Source: an uncultured Bacteroidota bacterium (GTDB lineage Bacteria > Bacteroidota > Bacteroidia > Flavobacteriales > Flavobacteriaceae). From it: a stretch of DNA of 64,000 nucleotides. Within the stretch, counting starts at the first letter, position 1; each line of letters starts with the position of its first letter. Positions 8,813 through 16,949 of this stretch are shown piece after piece. Both the position numbers and the translations under genes were made by a program. Under the pieces are notes generated by a model, which made no database searches, was not told where the DNA came from, and worked only from the letters and a program-made list of their open reading frames with translations. The DNA lies in contig CACIXU010000001.1 of NCBI GenBank assembly GCA_902590705.1, positions 190,690 through 254,689 on the forward strand, written 5' to 3'.

Positions 8813-9775
8813 TTAAAAGGGAAGAATAACCTTATCAACAATGTGCAATACCCCGTTGTTGGCTTGAATGTCTAGAGCAATAATATTAGATACCCTCTCA
8901 TTACCGTCGGTCAAAGTCGCTCCACCCGAGATATTGGCGATTATTTTACCCCCTAAAGTATTCAGTGTTAAATTGTCAGACAGGTCAGTGGACAACGCAT
9001 TTATCTCACTCACCACATGATGATGTAAGGTTAAATTAAGGGTAGGTTCATCGATAGAGCTTAATCGTTCGAGCTCAAGCTCATTCAACAATTCTACAAA
9101 AGCAGTATTATTTGGAGCAAAAACAGTTAAGGGAGCAGGTGCACTTCCATTATCAGTGCTTAAAATCGAAGGAAAATCTACAGTTAAATCATTTCTTGTA
9201 AGGGCTAAGCCAAGGTTGTAGAGGTTAGTGTCTGCCATTACAAAGGTCACCAAAGATGGAATTGGTATAACTGCATTAACAGCATGAATAACCCCATTTG
9301 ATGCATACACATTACCTTGAATAATTCTTGAACTGCCGTTTAGCGTCACTCTCATATTAACTTGATTGATATACATTGACAATGGTCGGTCGTTCACGTC
9401 ACTGCTGGCAGCAGTTGGGTAATACCCCGATTTAAAATCACGATATCTTATTTGACTTGCCATTACATGGTTCAGTAAAAGTTTTTTTAGTATTTCTGTA
9501 GGAACTTCATCCAAGTTACTGTAACCTCCACGCATTAAGAAATCAATGAATGCACTGTTGTTGGGAGCGTACAAAGTGTAGTCTCCCGTATCATTCAAAA
9601 CATCGTCCAAATCTGTTTTCTTCAATGCATAGGTCAAATAAGAATAGCCCATACTGCTTTCCAGGTGTTCAAAGATAGTTCGTTGAATAACCATTTGAGG
9701 CTCGCTATCATCCTTAGAACAAGAAAATAAGGAAATCAAAAAAAGCATAACGGGTAAAATATTAAATCTTTTCAT
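8813..9775 (-). CDS. Lipoprotein with two fasciclin (FAS1) domains
   Basis: A 320-residue predicted outer lipoprotein with a signal peptide ending in the lipobox LFSCSKDD. Two FAS1 repeats follow, roughly residues 33-173 and 178-318. Each has the H1 motif (YTLYAPNNSAF, TVFAPNNTAF), the H2-like VHAVNAVI or LHIVDKVI, and a YH-like LNHVM/LHHHVV segment. FAS1 domains mediate adhesion and appear in many bacterial surface proteins. It lies 30 bp after the AarF/UbiB-type gene with no promoter seen between them, so it is probably the third gene of that operon. Confidence 0.9.
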   Translation of the reverse strand: MKRFNILPVMLFLISLFSCSKDDSEPQMVIQRTIFEHLESSMGYSYLTYALKKTDLDDVLNDTGDYTLYAPNNSAFIDFLMRGGYSNLDEVPTEILKKLLLNHVMASQIRYRDFKSGYYPTAASSDVNDRPLSMYINQVNMRVTLNGSSRIIQGNVYASNGVIHAVNAVIPIPSLVTFVMADTNLYNLGLALTRNDLTVDFPSILSTDNGSAPAPLTVFAPNNTAFVELLNELELERLSSIDEPTLNLTLHHHVVSEINALSTDLSDNLTLNTLGGKIIANISGGATLTDGNERVSNIIALDIQANNGVLHIVDKVILPF

Positions 9776-9805
9776 TTATCTGAATTTACGATAATTTGTA
9801 TTGGG

Positions 9806-11116
9806 TCAGCAGTATTTTCGGAAAGCTTCTGTATCTACTTTGGCCTTGAGATCATTAAGCAAGCTATACAAACCAAAAAAAGTACGGTTAATGTAAATAA
9901 AGTGTTTGGAACCCCGATTACCATTCATTTTTCGGAGTCGCTTATCAGAGGAAAGGGTCTCACTCAAACTATTAATCTCACCCCAAAAAATAGGGTCGCC
10001 AAAGTCGAATTCCCTTTGTGTAAAAGGCAAGGTCAATACATTGATCAAACGACCGAACAATTCTGTAAAATAAACCACCTCCTTGTCTGTATCTTCTGTT
10101 CTCAAAATTTCCAGATCATATAAAATTTCTTGAAAACGTGAGGGGTTGTCTTCAATTTTGAGATCTGCCAACTCAAAATAGGGGTGGTAAAAATCATCAG
10201 GAATGGCCTTAACACAACCAAAATCTAAGGCAACCAAGTTGTAAGACTCATCGATTAGAAAATTGCCAGGGTGAGGATCTGCATGTACTTTTTTTAAATG
10301 ATGAATTTGAAACATATAAAAATCCCACAGAGTTTGGCCCAAACGATGGTTCATTTGACTCTCTTGTGGTTGAAGCGATAGATACTCCGATATGTGTAAT
10401 CCTTCCATCCAATCCATAGTTAAGATTTTTTCTGAGGAAAACTCTGGGTAATATGTTGGAAACCTGAGAAAGGGAATAGCTTCGCATTGCTCTGCTATCC
10501 ATTGGCTTTGCTCCAACTCTAATCTATAATCGGTTTCCTCCATTAGCTTATTTTCGACTTCTTTGAAATATTTGTCAGTATCCTGGCCCTTTAAATTAAA
10601 CATCCGCAATGCTATGGGTTTTACAATACTTAAATCAGAGCTAATACTATCTGCCACCCCTGGATATTGAACTTTAACAGCAAGTTTTTTTCCATTCTTA
10701 GTGGCTTGATGGACTTGACCAATACTAGCAGCATTTTTTGATTGAACTGAAAACGAATCGAATACCGAATCTGGATTGGCCCCAAGATATTTTCTGATTA
10801 ATTTTTTCACTAAAGACCATGAAAGTGGTGGTACCGAAAATTGAGATAAGCTGAACTGATCAACATATTCTCTTGGAAGTAAGTTTTTTTCCATGCTCAG
10901 CATTTGAGCAACTTTGAGCGCGCTTCCTTTTAAGGTTTTAAGGGAGTTATAAATATCCTTAGCATTTTCCTCATCTAGTCGCTGTCGACTGCCCTCTACT
11001 TTAAGAGCCTTTTTACTGTAATATTTTATGTAGTTGCCTCCAAGCTTAATTCCCGTTGAAACTAAATTGCTAGCTCTCGCGATTTTATTGGTAGGGATGT
11101 AATCAAGAGACCTCAA
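9806..11116 (-). CDS. AarF/UbiB (ABC1) family atypical kinase
   Basis: An ABC1/ADCK-type protein of 436 residues if read from the TTG at 11114-11116, which overlaps the TGA of the TetR gene in a TTGA arrangement; a GTG at 11138-11140 would add eight residues. Visible motifs are the N-terminal KxGQ-like segment (LKVAQMLS, with Ala in place of Gly), ASIGQVH, the Lys in AVKVQYPG, the HADPHPGNF catalytic loop and the metal-binding DFG in ALDFGCVK. Family members act in quinone/lipid biology by ATP-dependent, still debated chemistry. A TetR regulator and a fasciclin lipoprotein flank it in the same operon. Confidence 0.88.
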   Translation of the reverse strand: MRSLDYIPTNKIARASNLVSTGIKLGGNYIKYYSKKALKVEGSRQRLDEENAKDIYNSLKTLKGSALKVAQMLSMEKNLLPREYVDQFSLSQFSVPPLSWSLVKKLIRKYLGANPDSVFDSFSVQSKNAASIGQVHQATKNGKKLAVKVQYPGVADSISSDLSIVKPIALRMFNLKGQDTDKYFKEVENKLMEETDYRLELEQSQWIAEQCEAIPFLRFPTYYPEFSSEKILTMDWMEGLHISEYLSLQPQESQMNHRLGQTLWDFYMFQIHHLKKVHADPHPGNFLIDESYNLVALDFGCVKAIPDDFYHPYFELADLKIEDNPSRFQEILYDLEILRTEDTDKEVVYFTELFGRLINVLTLPFTQREFDFGDPIFWGEINSLSETLSSDKRLRKMNGNRGSKHFIYINRTFFGLYSLLNDLKAKVDTEAFRKYC

Positions 11117-11766
11117 GAAGAAACAAATTTTTCTTTCCACAAAAACTTTCCAAAATCAATCAGCGTAGACAAAGGTGTGTTTTCAAAAACATCAAAAGCT
11201 GTTTGAACAGATTTCTCAATAGCTTGGTCTGTCTTCTCAAAAGATTCAGAGGTATCTTCAACCCAAAATTTAAGCAAGAAACCTAATTGCACCCAAGCTG
11301 CCTCAGAGAATATCTTTGGTGGATGCTGAAGGTAAGAAGGTTTTTCTATATTTCCCTCTTCTATAAGCTCAGTAGCAAAAGCTTTAAAATTAGCCCTCAA
11401 TATCTTTAAATCACTCATTTTATTTAGAATTTTTTGTTCTTTAGATAATACAAATAAAATATAGCTTCGATTTAGCAATAGGATTTCAAAAAAAGTGTAA
11501 TAAAAAGAAAGGAGCTTTTCCTTAGGAATTGAATCGCCAAAATCTTTATCCTTTTTAAGCAATGAAATAGCATTATCATAAAAAGATTGCCAAATCATTT
11601 TTTTTACAGCATCAAAAGAACCAAAATATTTATAAAAGGTCTTCTCCTCAATATCATTGTTTTTGCAGAAATTGTAAACAGACATTGGATAATTTTCGTT
11701 TAGTAACGTGGAATCCATAAAGGATGATATTATAAATAATCTTTCCTTGTTTTCTTTTTGATTCAT
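11113..11766 (-). CDS. TetR-family transcriptional regulator
   Basis: A 217-residue protein. The N-terminal 50 residues hold a helix-turn-helix with MSVYNFCKNNDIEEKTFYKYFGSFDAV, the TetR recognition-helix pattern ending in FYKYF. The remaining helical part is a ligand or partner domain I cannot assign. It is the first gene of the TetR-AarF-fasciclin run and its stop overlaps the start of the AarF gene, so it probably autoregulates and controls the two downstream genes (inference). A TAAATTTG -7 box lies 17 bp upstream of the ATG. Confidence 0.82.
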   Translation of the reverse strand: MNQKENKERLFIISSFMDSTLLNENYPMSVYNFCKNNDIEEKTFYKYFGSFDAVKKMIWQSFYDNAISLLKKDKDFGDSIPKEKLLSFYYTFFEILLLNRSYILFVLSKEQKILNKMSDLKILRANFKAFATELIEEGNIEKPSYLQHPPKIFSEAAWVQLGFLLKFWVEDTSESFEKTDQAIEKSVQTAFDVFENTPLSTLIDFGKFLWKEKFVSS

Positions 11767-11782
11767 AAAAAAATATTTGATA

Positions 11783-11790
11783 CAAATTTA
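11783..11790 (-). promoter_or_regulatory. Putative -7 element of the TetR-AarF-fasciclin operon
   Basis: The minus strand reads TAAATTTG, a full match to TAnnTTTG, ending 17 bp before the TetR ATG. No good TTTG -33 box is present at the expected distance, as might be expected of a regulated promoter. Confidence 0.4.
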
Positions 11791-11902
11791 AGCTATGTTT
11801 ATCTTTTTATGAAAAAAATTAAACAAAAATTGTGTCAATCTGTCATTTATTTTTCAATTGGTATTTTTTTTGCCATCTAATTCCAAAACAAAATATTTTA
11901 AT

Positions 11903-13780
11903 ATGGCTAATGGTAAAATAAACGTTGCGGTGGAGAACATCTTTCCGCTAATCAAAAAATTCCTTTATAGTGACCATGAAATTTTTTTAAGAGAGCTAAT
12001 CTCTAATGCTACGGATGCGATAAGTAAACTAAAACATCTAAGTAGCATTGGTGAAGTCAAGGGCGACATTGGAGAGCCTAGTATTGAAGTTAAGTTAGAT
12101 AAAGAAAAGAAAAAAATCCATATTCTAGACCAAGGGGTAGGTATGACAGCTGATGAAGTTAATAAATATATAAATGAAGTAGCCTTTTCTGGTGCAGAAG
12201 AATTTTTGGAGAAATACAAAGAAGAAGCAAAGGACTCTGGCATAATTGGTCATTTTGGTTTGGGGTTTTACTCGTCCTTTATGGTAGCAGACAAAGTTGA
12301 AATAATAACAAAATCTTATCTTAATGATTCAGCTGCTCATTGGACTTGCGATGGTTCACCTGAATACAAATTAGAAAAATCTAGCAAAAAGGAAAGAGGT
12401 ACTGAAATCATTTTACATGTTTCGGAGGATTCTACTGAATTTTTGGAAGAAAGTCGAATACGTGAATTGCTTAATAAGTATAATAAATTTATGCCTTATC
12501 CGATCAAGTTCGGAACAAAAGAAGAAACACTCCCGCTTCCAAAAAACGCAAAGAAAGACGCCAAACCTAAAACCAAGACTGTTGACAATATCATTAATAC
12601 CACAAACCCTGCTTGGACCAAAACTCCCACAGATCTTAAAGATGAAGATTACAAATCTTTTTATAGAGAATTGTACCCAATGCAGTTTGAGGAACCCCTC
12701 TTCAATATCCACCTCAACGTTGATTATCCGTTTAATTTAACTGGAATACTCTATTTTCCTAAAATTCAAAACGATCTTAACATTCAAAAAGACAGAATTC
12801 AACTTTACCAAAATCAAGTTTTTGTAACTGATAATGTGGAGGGTATAGTTCCCGAATTTCTAACTATGCTCAGAGGAGTAATTGACTCACCAGATATACC
12901 TCTAAATGTTTCCAGAAGTTACCTTCAGGCAGACGGAGCTGTAAAAAAAATAAGTAACTATATAACCAGGAAGGTAGCAGATAAGCTCAATTCACTATTC
13001 AAAAAGGACCGAAAGATTTTTGAAGAAAAATGGAATGATATAAAAGTTGTTATTGAATATGGTTTACTTACAGAAGAAAAGTTTTACGAAAAAGCAAACA
13101 GTTTTATGCTCTACCCCACCACTGATGGGGAATATCTTACTTACGACGAGCTTAATGCTGCGGTGAAAGATAATCAGACTGACAAAGATGGAAAGCTGAT
13201 TTTTCTTTATGCATCTAATGTTGAGGAACAACACAGCTATATCGAAACTGCAAAAGATAAGGGATACAAGGTCCTTTTATTAGATTCTCCGATAATCGCT
13301 CATTTAATACAAAAGCTAGAGGGGGATAAAGAAAAGATTGCTTTCTCTAGAGTAGACGGCGATGCAGTGGAAAATCTCATCAAAAAAGAAGAAGCTACTG
13401 TCTCTAAATTGTCTGACGATGAAAAAGATGCTTTAAAACCATTAATTGAAGCAGTTGTCCCCGGTGATAAATATACAATCCAGATGGAGGCGATGGATAG
13501 TGGTAATTTACCATTTGTTATTACTCAACCTGAATTTATGAGACGTATGAAGGAAATGCAACAAACTGGTGGAGGAATGATGGGTAGTTTCCCCGAAATG
13601 TTTACATTAATAGTAAACACTAACCATGAATTAGTTGGACAAATATTAAATACTAAAACTACAAAAAAACGAGAAAGATTGATTCAGCAATCTCTAGATT
13701 TGGCCCGCCTGTCGCAAAATTTATTAAAAGGTGAAGCCCTAACTACCTTTATAAAGCGATCGGTAGATCTAATTAAATAG
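11903..13780 (+). CDS. htpG: Molecular chaperone HtpG (Hsp90)
   Basis: A 625-residue Hsp90. The N-terminal ATPase domain shows LRELISNATDA (Mg-binding Asn), ILDQGVGM, and GHFGLGFYSSFMVAD; the middle domain includes YPMQFEEPLFNIHLNVDYPF and the arginine-bearing SRSYLQ; the C-terminal dimerisation domain is present. It remodels client proteins under stress. I place the start at the ATG at 11903, followed by MANGKINVAVENIFPL, because the 15 in-frame codons upstream do not match the family. A hairpin terminator follows at 13801. Confidence 0.96.
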   Translation: MANGKINVAVENIFPLIKKFLYSDHEIFLRELISNATDAISKLKHLSSIGEVKGDIGEPSIEVKLDKEKKKIHILDQGVGMTADEVNKYINEVAFSGAEEFLEKYKEEAKDSGIIGHFGLGFYSSFMVADKVEIITKSYLNDSAAHWTCDGSPEYKLEKSSKKERGTEIILHVSEDSTEFLEESRIRELLNKYNKFMPYPIKFGTKEETLPLPKNAKKDAKPKTKTVDNIINTTNPAWTKTPTDLKDEDYKSFYRELYPMQFEEPLFNIHLNVDYPFNLTGILYFPKIQNDLNIQKDRIQLYQNQVFVTDNVEGIVPEFLTMLRGVIDSPDIPLNVSRSYLQADGAVKKISNYITRKVADKLNSLFKKDRKIFEEKWNDIKVVIEYGLLTEEKFYEKANSFMLYPTTDGEYLTYDELNAAVKDNQTDKDGKLIFLYASNVEEQHSYIETAKDKGYKVLLLDSPIIAHLIQKLEGDKEKIAFSRVDGDAVENLIKKEEATVSKLSDDEKDALKPLIEAVVPGDKYTIQMEAMDSGNLPFVITQPEFMRRMKEMQQTGGGMMGSFPEMFTLIVNTNHELVGQILNTKTTKKRERLIQQSLDLARLSQNLLKGEALTTFIKRSVDLIK

Positions 13781-13800
13781 ATTAAATTGATTATAACTTC

Positions 13801-13834
13801 AATCCTCTATTATCAAATAATAGAGGATTTTTTC
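13801..13834 (+). terminator. Rho-independent terminator after htpG
   Basis: A perfect 12-bp stem (AATCCTCTATTA paired with TAATAGAGGATT) around a 5-nt loop is followed by a run of T. It sits 20 bp after the htpG stop and 50 bp before the next gene. Confidence 0.85.
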
Positions 13835-13883
13835 ATTTATTAATAAATAATACTTATAATAAAGAAAAAAGCTAATTTTAAAT

Positions 13884-14489
13884 ATGGCTAAAATTAAAAC
13901 TCTTACTGCTGATTTACAGCCCGATCTCCCAGATGCTAAAATACGTTATTACCAAAAATTTTTATCTATTCAAGAATCAAATTATTATTTCGAAACCTTT
14001 TTGTCCAAAATTCCCTGGCAACAAGACGAGGTTAAGGTTTTTGGTAAGATTTATGCCCAACCGCGTTTGACATCCTTGCACAGTAAAACTATGACTCCTT
14101 ATAAGTATGCTGGTTTAACACTCCAGCCCCAACCTATGACTAGTGAATTATTATCTATTTTGGAAAGGGTTGAGAGCATTTGCAATCATGAGTTTAATTG
14201 CGTTTTACTTAACCTCTACCGTGATGGTTCAGATAGTAACGGTTGGCATGCTGACAACGAAAAAGAACTGGGTGTTCACCCGCAGATTGCTTCAATTAGT
14301 TTTGGTTCGAATCGTTTTTTTCATTTTAAACACCGTAATATTAAAAGTGAAAATTATAAAATAGAACTCCACCATGGCAGTTTGCTACTTATGGAAGGAT
14401 CAATGCAAGAACACTGGCTACATCAAATTCCAAAAACCAAAAAACCTCTTTCTCCGCGGATTAATTTGACTTTTAGAAAAATTACTTAA
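13884..14489 (+). CDS. AlkB-like 2-oxoglutarate/Fe(II)-dependent dioxygenase
   Basis: A 201-residue protein of the AlkB/ALKBH2-3 type that removes alkyl groups from DNA or RNA bases by oxidative demethylation. The iron ligands are visible as His122 and Asp124 (GWHADNE) and the distal His near 180 (HWLHQIP); Arg192 and Arg198 in PRINLTFR bind 2-oxoglutarate. The YAGLTLQPQPM stretch is the substrate-side region seen in this group. It follows the htpG terminator and therefore needs its own promoter, which I could not identify. Confidence 0.9.
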   Translation: MAKIKTLTADLQPDLPDAKIRYYQKFLSIQESNYYFETFLSKIPWQQDEVKVFGKIYAQPRLTSLHSKTMTPYKYAGLTLQPQPMTSELLSILERVESICNHEFNCVLLNLYRDGSDSNGWHADNEKELGVHPQIASISFGSNRFFHFKHRNIKSENYKIELHHGSLLLMEGSMQEHWLHQIPKTKKPLSPRINLTFRKIT

Positions 14490-14885
14490 ATAGCTCATTT
14501 AGTATTTTTGCTAAGTGCAATCCATAGATACAAATGCTTTTTGACCTAATCAAAATATCCGAAGCTGATGGGAATTTACTACTTTTCTGTGGTGAGTATT
14601 TTTTTTAAATCTACCTTGAGCTACGGCATATGTAATCTCCAACCACTGAATAAATAGCTTTCTTACAATCATTAGAAAAAAATACAATATATATTAAGCT
14701 TATCAATAAAAAAATCTTATTGGAAGTTCTAACAAAATTTATGAAAAAGAAATATATAACTAATAAATTGTGTAAAAGTAAATTTGGATTCAACCCATTA
14801 CTGAATTTCGATTTTTATAAAGAGCCAAATTGAAGTACCTTTAGAGCGTTCTATAAATAAAGAATTAAACTAAGTATTTTAAAGT
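14490..14885. other. 396-bp intergenic region with one promoter-like box and a 24-codon ORF
   Basis: The plus strand has TATTTTTG at 14503-14510, a match to TAnnTTTG, followed 24 bp later by an ATG opening a 24-codon frame (14534-14608) that begins MLFDLIKISEADGN and ends at TAA. No convincing -33 box is present. The rest is AT-rich with no credible gene. It may hold a small peptide gene, a small RNA or the remains of a lost gene; none is proven. Confidence 0.35.
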
Positions 14886-15617
14886 ATGTTGAAGGAAATC
14901 TTATTTTTTTGTCTAATTATTTCCCTTATTTTTTTGATGGGTTGTCAATCAAATCCCAAACCAAGCGGTTTGATGATGCATGTAAGTGGAAAAGTTGATG
15001 GATTGAGAAAGGGTACATTGTTTTTACAAAAAATACTGGATTCAACCCTTGTTAATGTTGACTCAATTGTAATAAATGGTGAACCTGAATTTGAATTTAG
15101 AACCGAAATTGAAAGCCCAGAGATATATTATCTCTACTTAAATAAAGATGATGGAGACACTCTTAATGACCGTATAATGTTCTTTGCTGAAAAAGGTGAA
15201 ATTACTATTAATACACTTCTAAAAACCTTTGAAAGTAGTGCAAAGGTTAGCGGCTCTGAAAATCAAGAGTTATTGCAAGAATACCGAAAAATTGCTCGAC
15301 AGTTTAATGCAAAAAACCTTGAATATATAAAAGCTTATATAAGTGCTGCTAATTCAAGTAATGATTCCAATTCGCTAGACTCAATTCAAAAAGCAATGGA
15401 CAATCTACTAAAAAGGCGCTACCTATATGCCTTAAACTTTGCAAGTTCTAATGGTGACAACGTGATAGCTCCATATATTGCATTAACAGAAGTTTCAGAC
15501 GCAAACATAAAGTTTCTTGATACTGTAGCATCAAAATTAACTGAGGAAGTTAAAGTATCTAAATATGGTAAATTATTAATCAATTTAATCTCGCAGAGAA
15601 AAAAAATAGAATTTTAA
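14886..15617 (+). CDS. DUF4369-like lipoprotein without thioredoxin domain
   Basis: A 243-residue predicted lipoprotein with signal sequence and lipobox FLMGCQSN. Residues about 30-125 resemble the DUF4369 domain (VSGKVDGLRKGTLFLQKI, then IVINGEPEFEF and MFFAEKGEITI) that normally precedes an AhpC/TSA-type thioredoxin domain in Bacteroidota periplasmic thiol-disulfide proteins. Here the C-terminal 115 residues are helical and contain no CxxC, so it is a stand-alone form. Function is unknown. It converges on the 89-residue gene with a gap of 6 bp. Confidence 0.75.
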   Translation: MLKEILFFCLIISLIFLMGCQSNPKPSGLMMHVSGKVDGLRKGTLFLQKILDSTLVNVDSIVINGEPEFEFRTEIESPEIYYLYLNKDDGDTLNDRIMFFAEKGEITINTLLKTFESSAKVSGSENQELLQEYRKIARQFNAKNLEYIKAYISAANSSNDSNSLDSIQKAMDNLLKRRYLYALNFASSNGDNVIAPYIALTEVSDANIKFLDTVASKLTEEVKVSKYGKLLINLISQRKKIEF

Positions 15618-15623
15618 GAATAA

Positions 15624-15893
15624 TCAACTAAGTTTAGACAAACTATCATTTAACTCAACAATAGCAGAGTTTAAATCTTCCTTAATTAATTGAAATCGAT
15701 TGTTTTTACCCTCTTTTCTGTATTTATGTATTTTTAAAATCAAATCATCAAAAACTGAAATAGCTTTATCTATAATTAAATCACTTTTCTTAAGGTCAGC
15801 GTCTGGATTAGAAAGTTGCCACGTATAAACATCTTCAATAATTTCTCCAATACTATTATTAATTTCTTTTTTTAAAAATTTTATACTTGGCAT
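15624..15893 (-). CDS. Conserved small helical protein downstream of the PTPS gene
   Basis: An 89-residue mostly helical, charged protein beginning MPSIKFLKKEINNSIGEII. I do not recognise a named domain; short proteins of this type are found beside the PTPS/QueD gene in flavobacteria, which is my reason for calling it real. It lies 27 bp downstream of that gene on the same strand, so they are probably co-transcribed with idi. Confidence 0.65.
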   Translation of the reverse strand: MPSIKFLKKEINNSIGEIIEDVYTWQLSNPDADLKKSDLIIDKAISVFDDLILKIHKYRKEGKNNRFQLIKEDLNSAIVELNDSLSKLS

Positions 15894-15920
15894 TGAATGA
15901 ATTTTATAATTAGGCCAAAA

Positions 15921-16328
15921 TTAGCCACTGTATTTAACAAAATTTCTGGGGGTTTCATAAAGAATGATTTCTAAAGTTTTTTCCTTATCTAAGTGCGGAA
16001 ATAGTTTATTATATATAACAATTGCAATATTCTCAGCCGAGGGAATTAAATCTGCAAACTCAGGTACTTGAATGTTAAGATTTTTATGATCGAATGCGTC
16101 TTCCACCTCAGCCTTAATTAAATCCTTTAAATCCTTGAGATCCATTACCATTCCAGTTACTGGGTCAACATCACCAGTAACATTAACAATCAACTCATAA
16201 TTATGTCCATGATAATATTCATTAGAACACTTTCCAAATACAGACTCATTCTTTTTTTCGTCCCAAGACTTAACATAAAGTCTATGTGCAGCGTTGAAGT
16301 GTGCTTTTCTAGAAACTGTTACTCTCAT
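15921..16328 (-). CDS. 6-pyruvoyl-tetrahydropterin synthase / QueD family enzyme
   Basis: A 135-residue T-fold enzyme. Zinc ligands are His15, His40 and His42 (YHGHNY), and the catalytic Cys34 lies six residues before His40. This C-x5-HGH spacing and the DPVTGMVMDLKDLKDL stretch resemble eukaryotic-type PTPS more than E. coli QueD, which has C-x3-HGH. The product could be 6-pyruvoyl-tetrahydropterin for a pterin cofactor or 6-carboxy-tetrahydropterin for queuosine; sequence alone does not decide. Its ATG overlaps the idi stop by 4 bp. Confidence 0.88.
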   Translation of the reverse strand: MRVTVSRKAHFNAAHRLYVKSWDEKKNESVFGKCSNEYYHGHNYELIVNVTGDVDPVTGMVMDLKDLKDLIKAEVEDAFDHKNLNIQVPEFADLIPSAENIAIVIYNKLFPHLDKEKTLEIILYETPRNFVKYSG

Positions 16329-16855
16329 AAGGTTTTTTGGTTTAGAATGTGTTTATAAAATCGATCAAAAATTATGGCAAACCATACAGTGTAATTTTTT
16401 GGATTTTGTTTCAGATCTTTTTCTATTTCATCCAAAGGCATCCAATTAAAAGCTGCTACCTCCTTTAAATTTATTTTTGGATTATCGCTACTGTAACCAA
16501 TTAAAACATGATCCAATTCATGTTCTGTAAGTCCATTGTCAAAAGAAGCCTTGTAAATGAAGGTAAATAATTCGGTTAGAGGGACTTTAATACCCATTTC
16601 TTCCATCAGACGTCTAGCACCTGCATCTAATGTTGCCTCCCCATCTCTCTGATGACTGCAACAAGTATTAGTCCACAGGCCAGGTGAATGATATTTATCA
16701 AACGCCCGCTGCTGAAGAAGTAATTCTTGATTTTTATTAAGAATGAAAACTGAAAAAGCCCGGTGAAGAACAGCAGCGGAATGGGCCTCTATTTTTTCCA
16801 TAGTTCCAATCTGACGATCATCTTGATCCACCAACACAACTAGTTCTTTCTCCAT
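16325..16855 (-). CDS. idi: Isopentenyl-diphosphate delta-isomerase, type 1
   Basis: A 176-residue Nudix-fold isomerase converting IPP to DMAPP for isoprenoid (quinone, carotenoid, undecaprenyl) synthesis. The catalytic Cys is in TNTCCSH (about residue 65), metal-binding His25 in EAHSAAVLHRAFS, and the Nudix-like Glu pair in RRLMEEMGI. Length is typical. It overlaps the PTPS gene by 4 bp, and its upstream TAATTTTG box would give a very short leader. Confidence 0.95.
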   Translation of the reverse strand: MEKELVVLVDQDDRQIGTMEKIEAHSAAVLHRAFSVFILNKNQELLLQQRAFDKYHSPGLWTNTCCSHQRDGEATLDAGARRLMEEMGIKVPLTELFTFIYKASFDNGLTEHELDHVLIGYSSDNPKINLKEVAAFNWMPLDEIEKDLKQNPKNYTVWFAIIFDRFYKHILNQKTL

Positions 16856-16863
16856 TATTAGTT

Positions 16864-16871
16864 CAAAATTA
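16864..16871 (-). promoter_or_regulatory. Putative -7 element for idi
   Basis: The minus strand reads TAATTTTG, matching TAnnTTTG, 9 bp before the idi ATG. The implied leader is only about five nucleotides. No -33 box is at the right distance. Confidence 0.4.
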
Positions 16872-16927
16872 CCTAATAAATACCATAAAACCTATCGACA
16901 AATTTTAGTAGAGTTATTTAATTATAA

Positions 16928-16935
16928 TATTTTTG
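16928..16935 (+). promoter_or_regulatory. Putative -7 element for prfC
   Basis: The plus strand reads TATTTTTG, matching TAnnTTTG, with the prfC ATG 15 bp downstream of its end. The -33 position carries TTTTA, a weak match. Confidence 0.45.
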
Positions 16936-16949
16936 CCCAAATTTAATTT

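Noticed and set aside
11858..11902. Fifteen extra N-terminal codons for htpG
   Set aside because: The Hsp90 N terminus begins at the ATG at 11903 and the extension does not match the family.
14611..14793. A 60-codon hydrophobic frame on the minus strand
   Set aside because: It starts at TTG with no promoter or ribosome site and has no recognisable pattern; AT-rich DNA gives such frames by chance.
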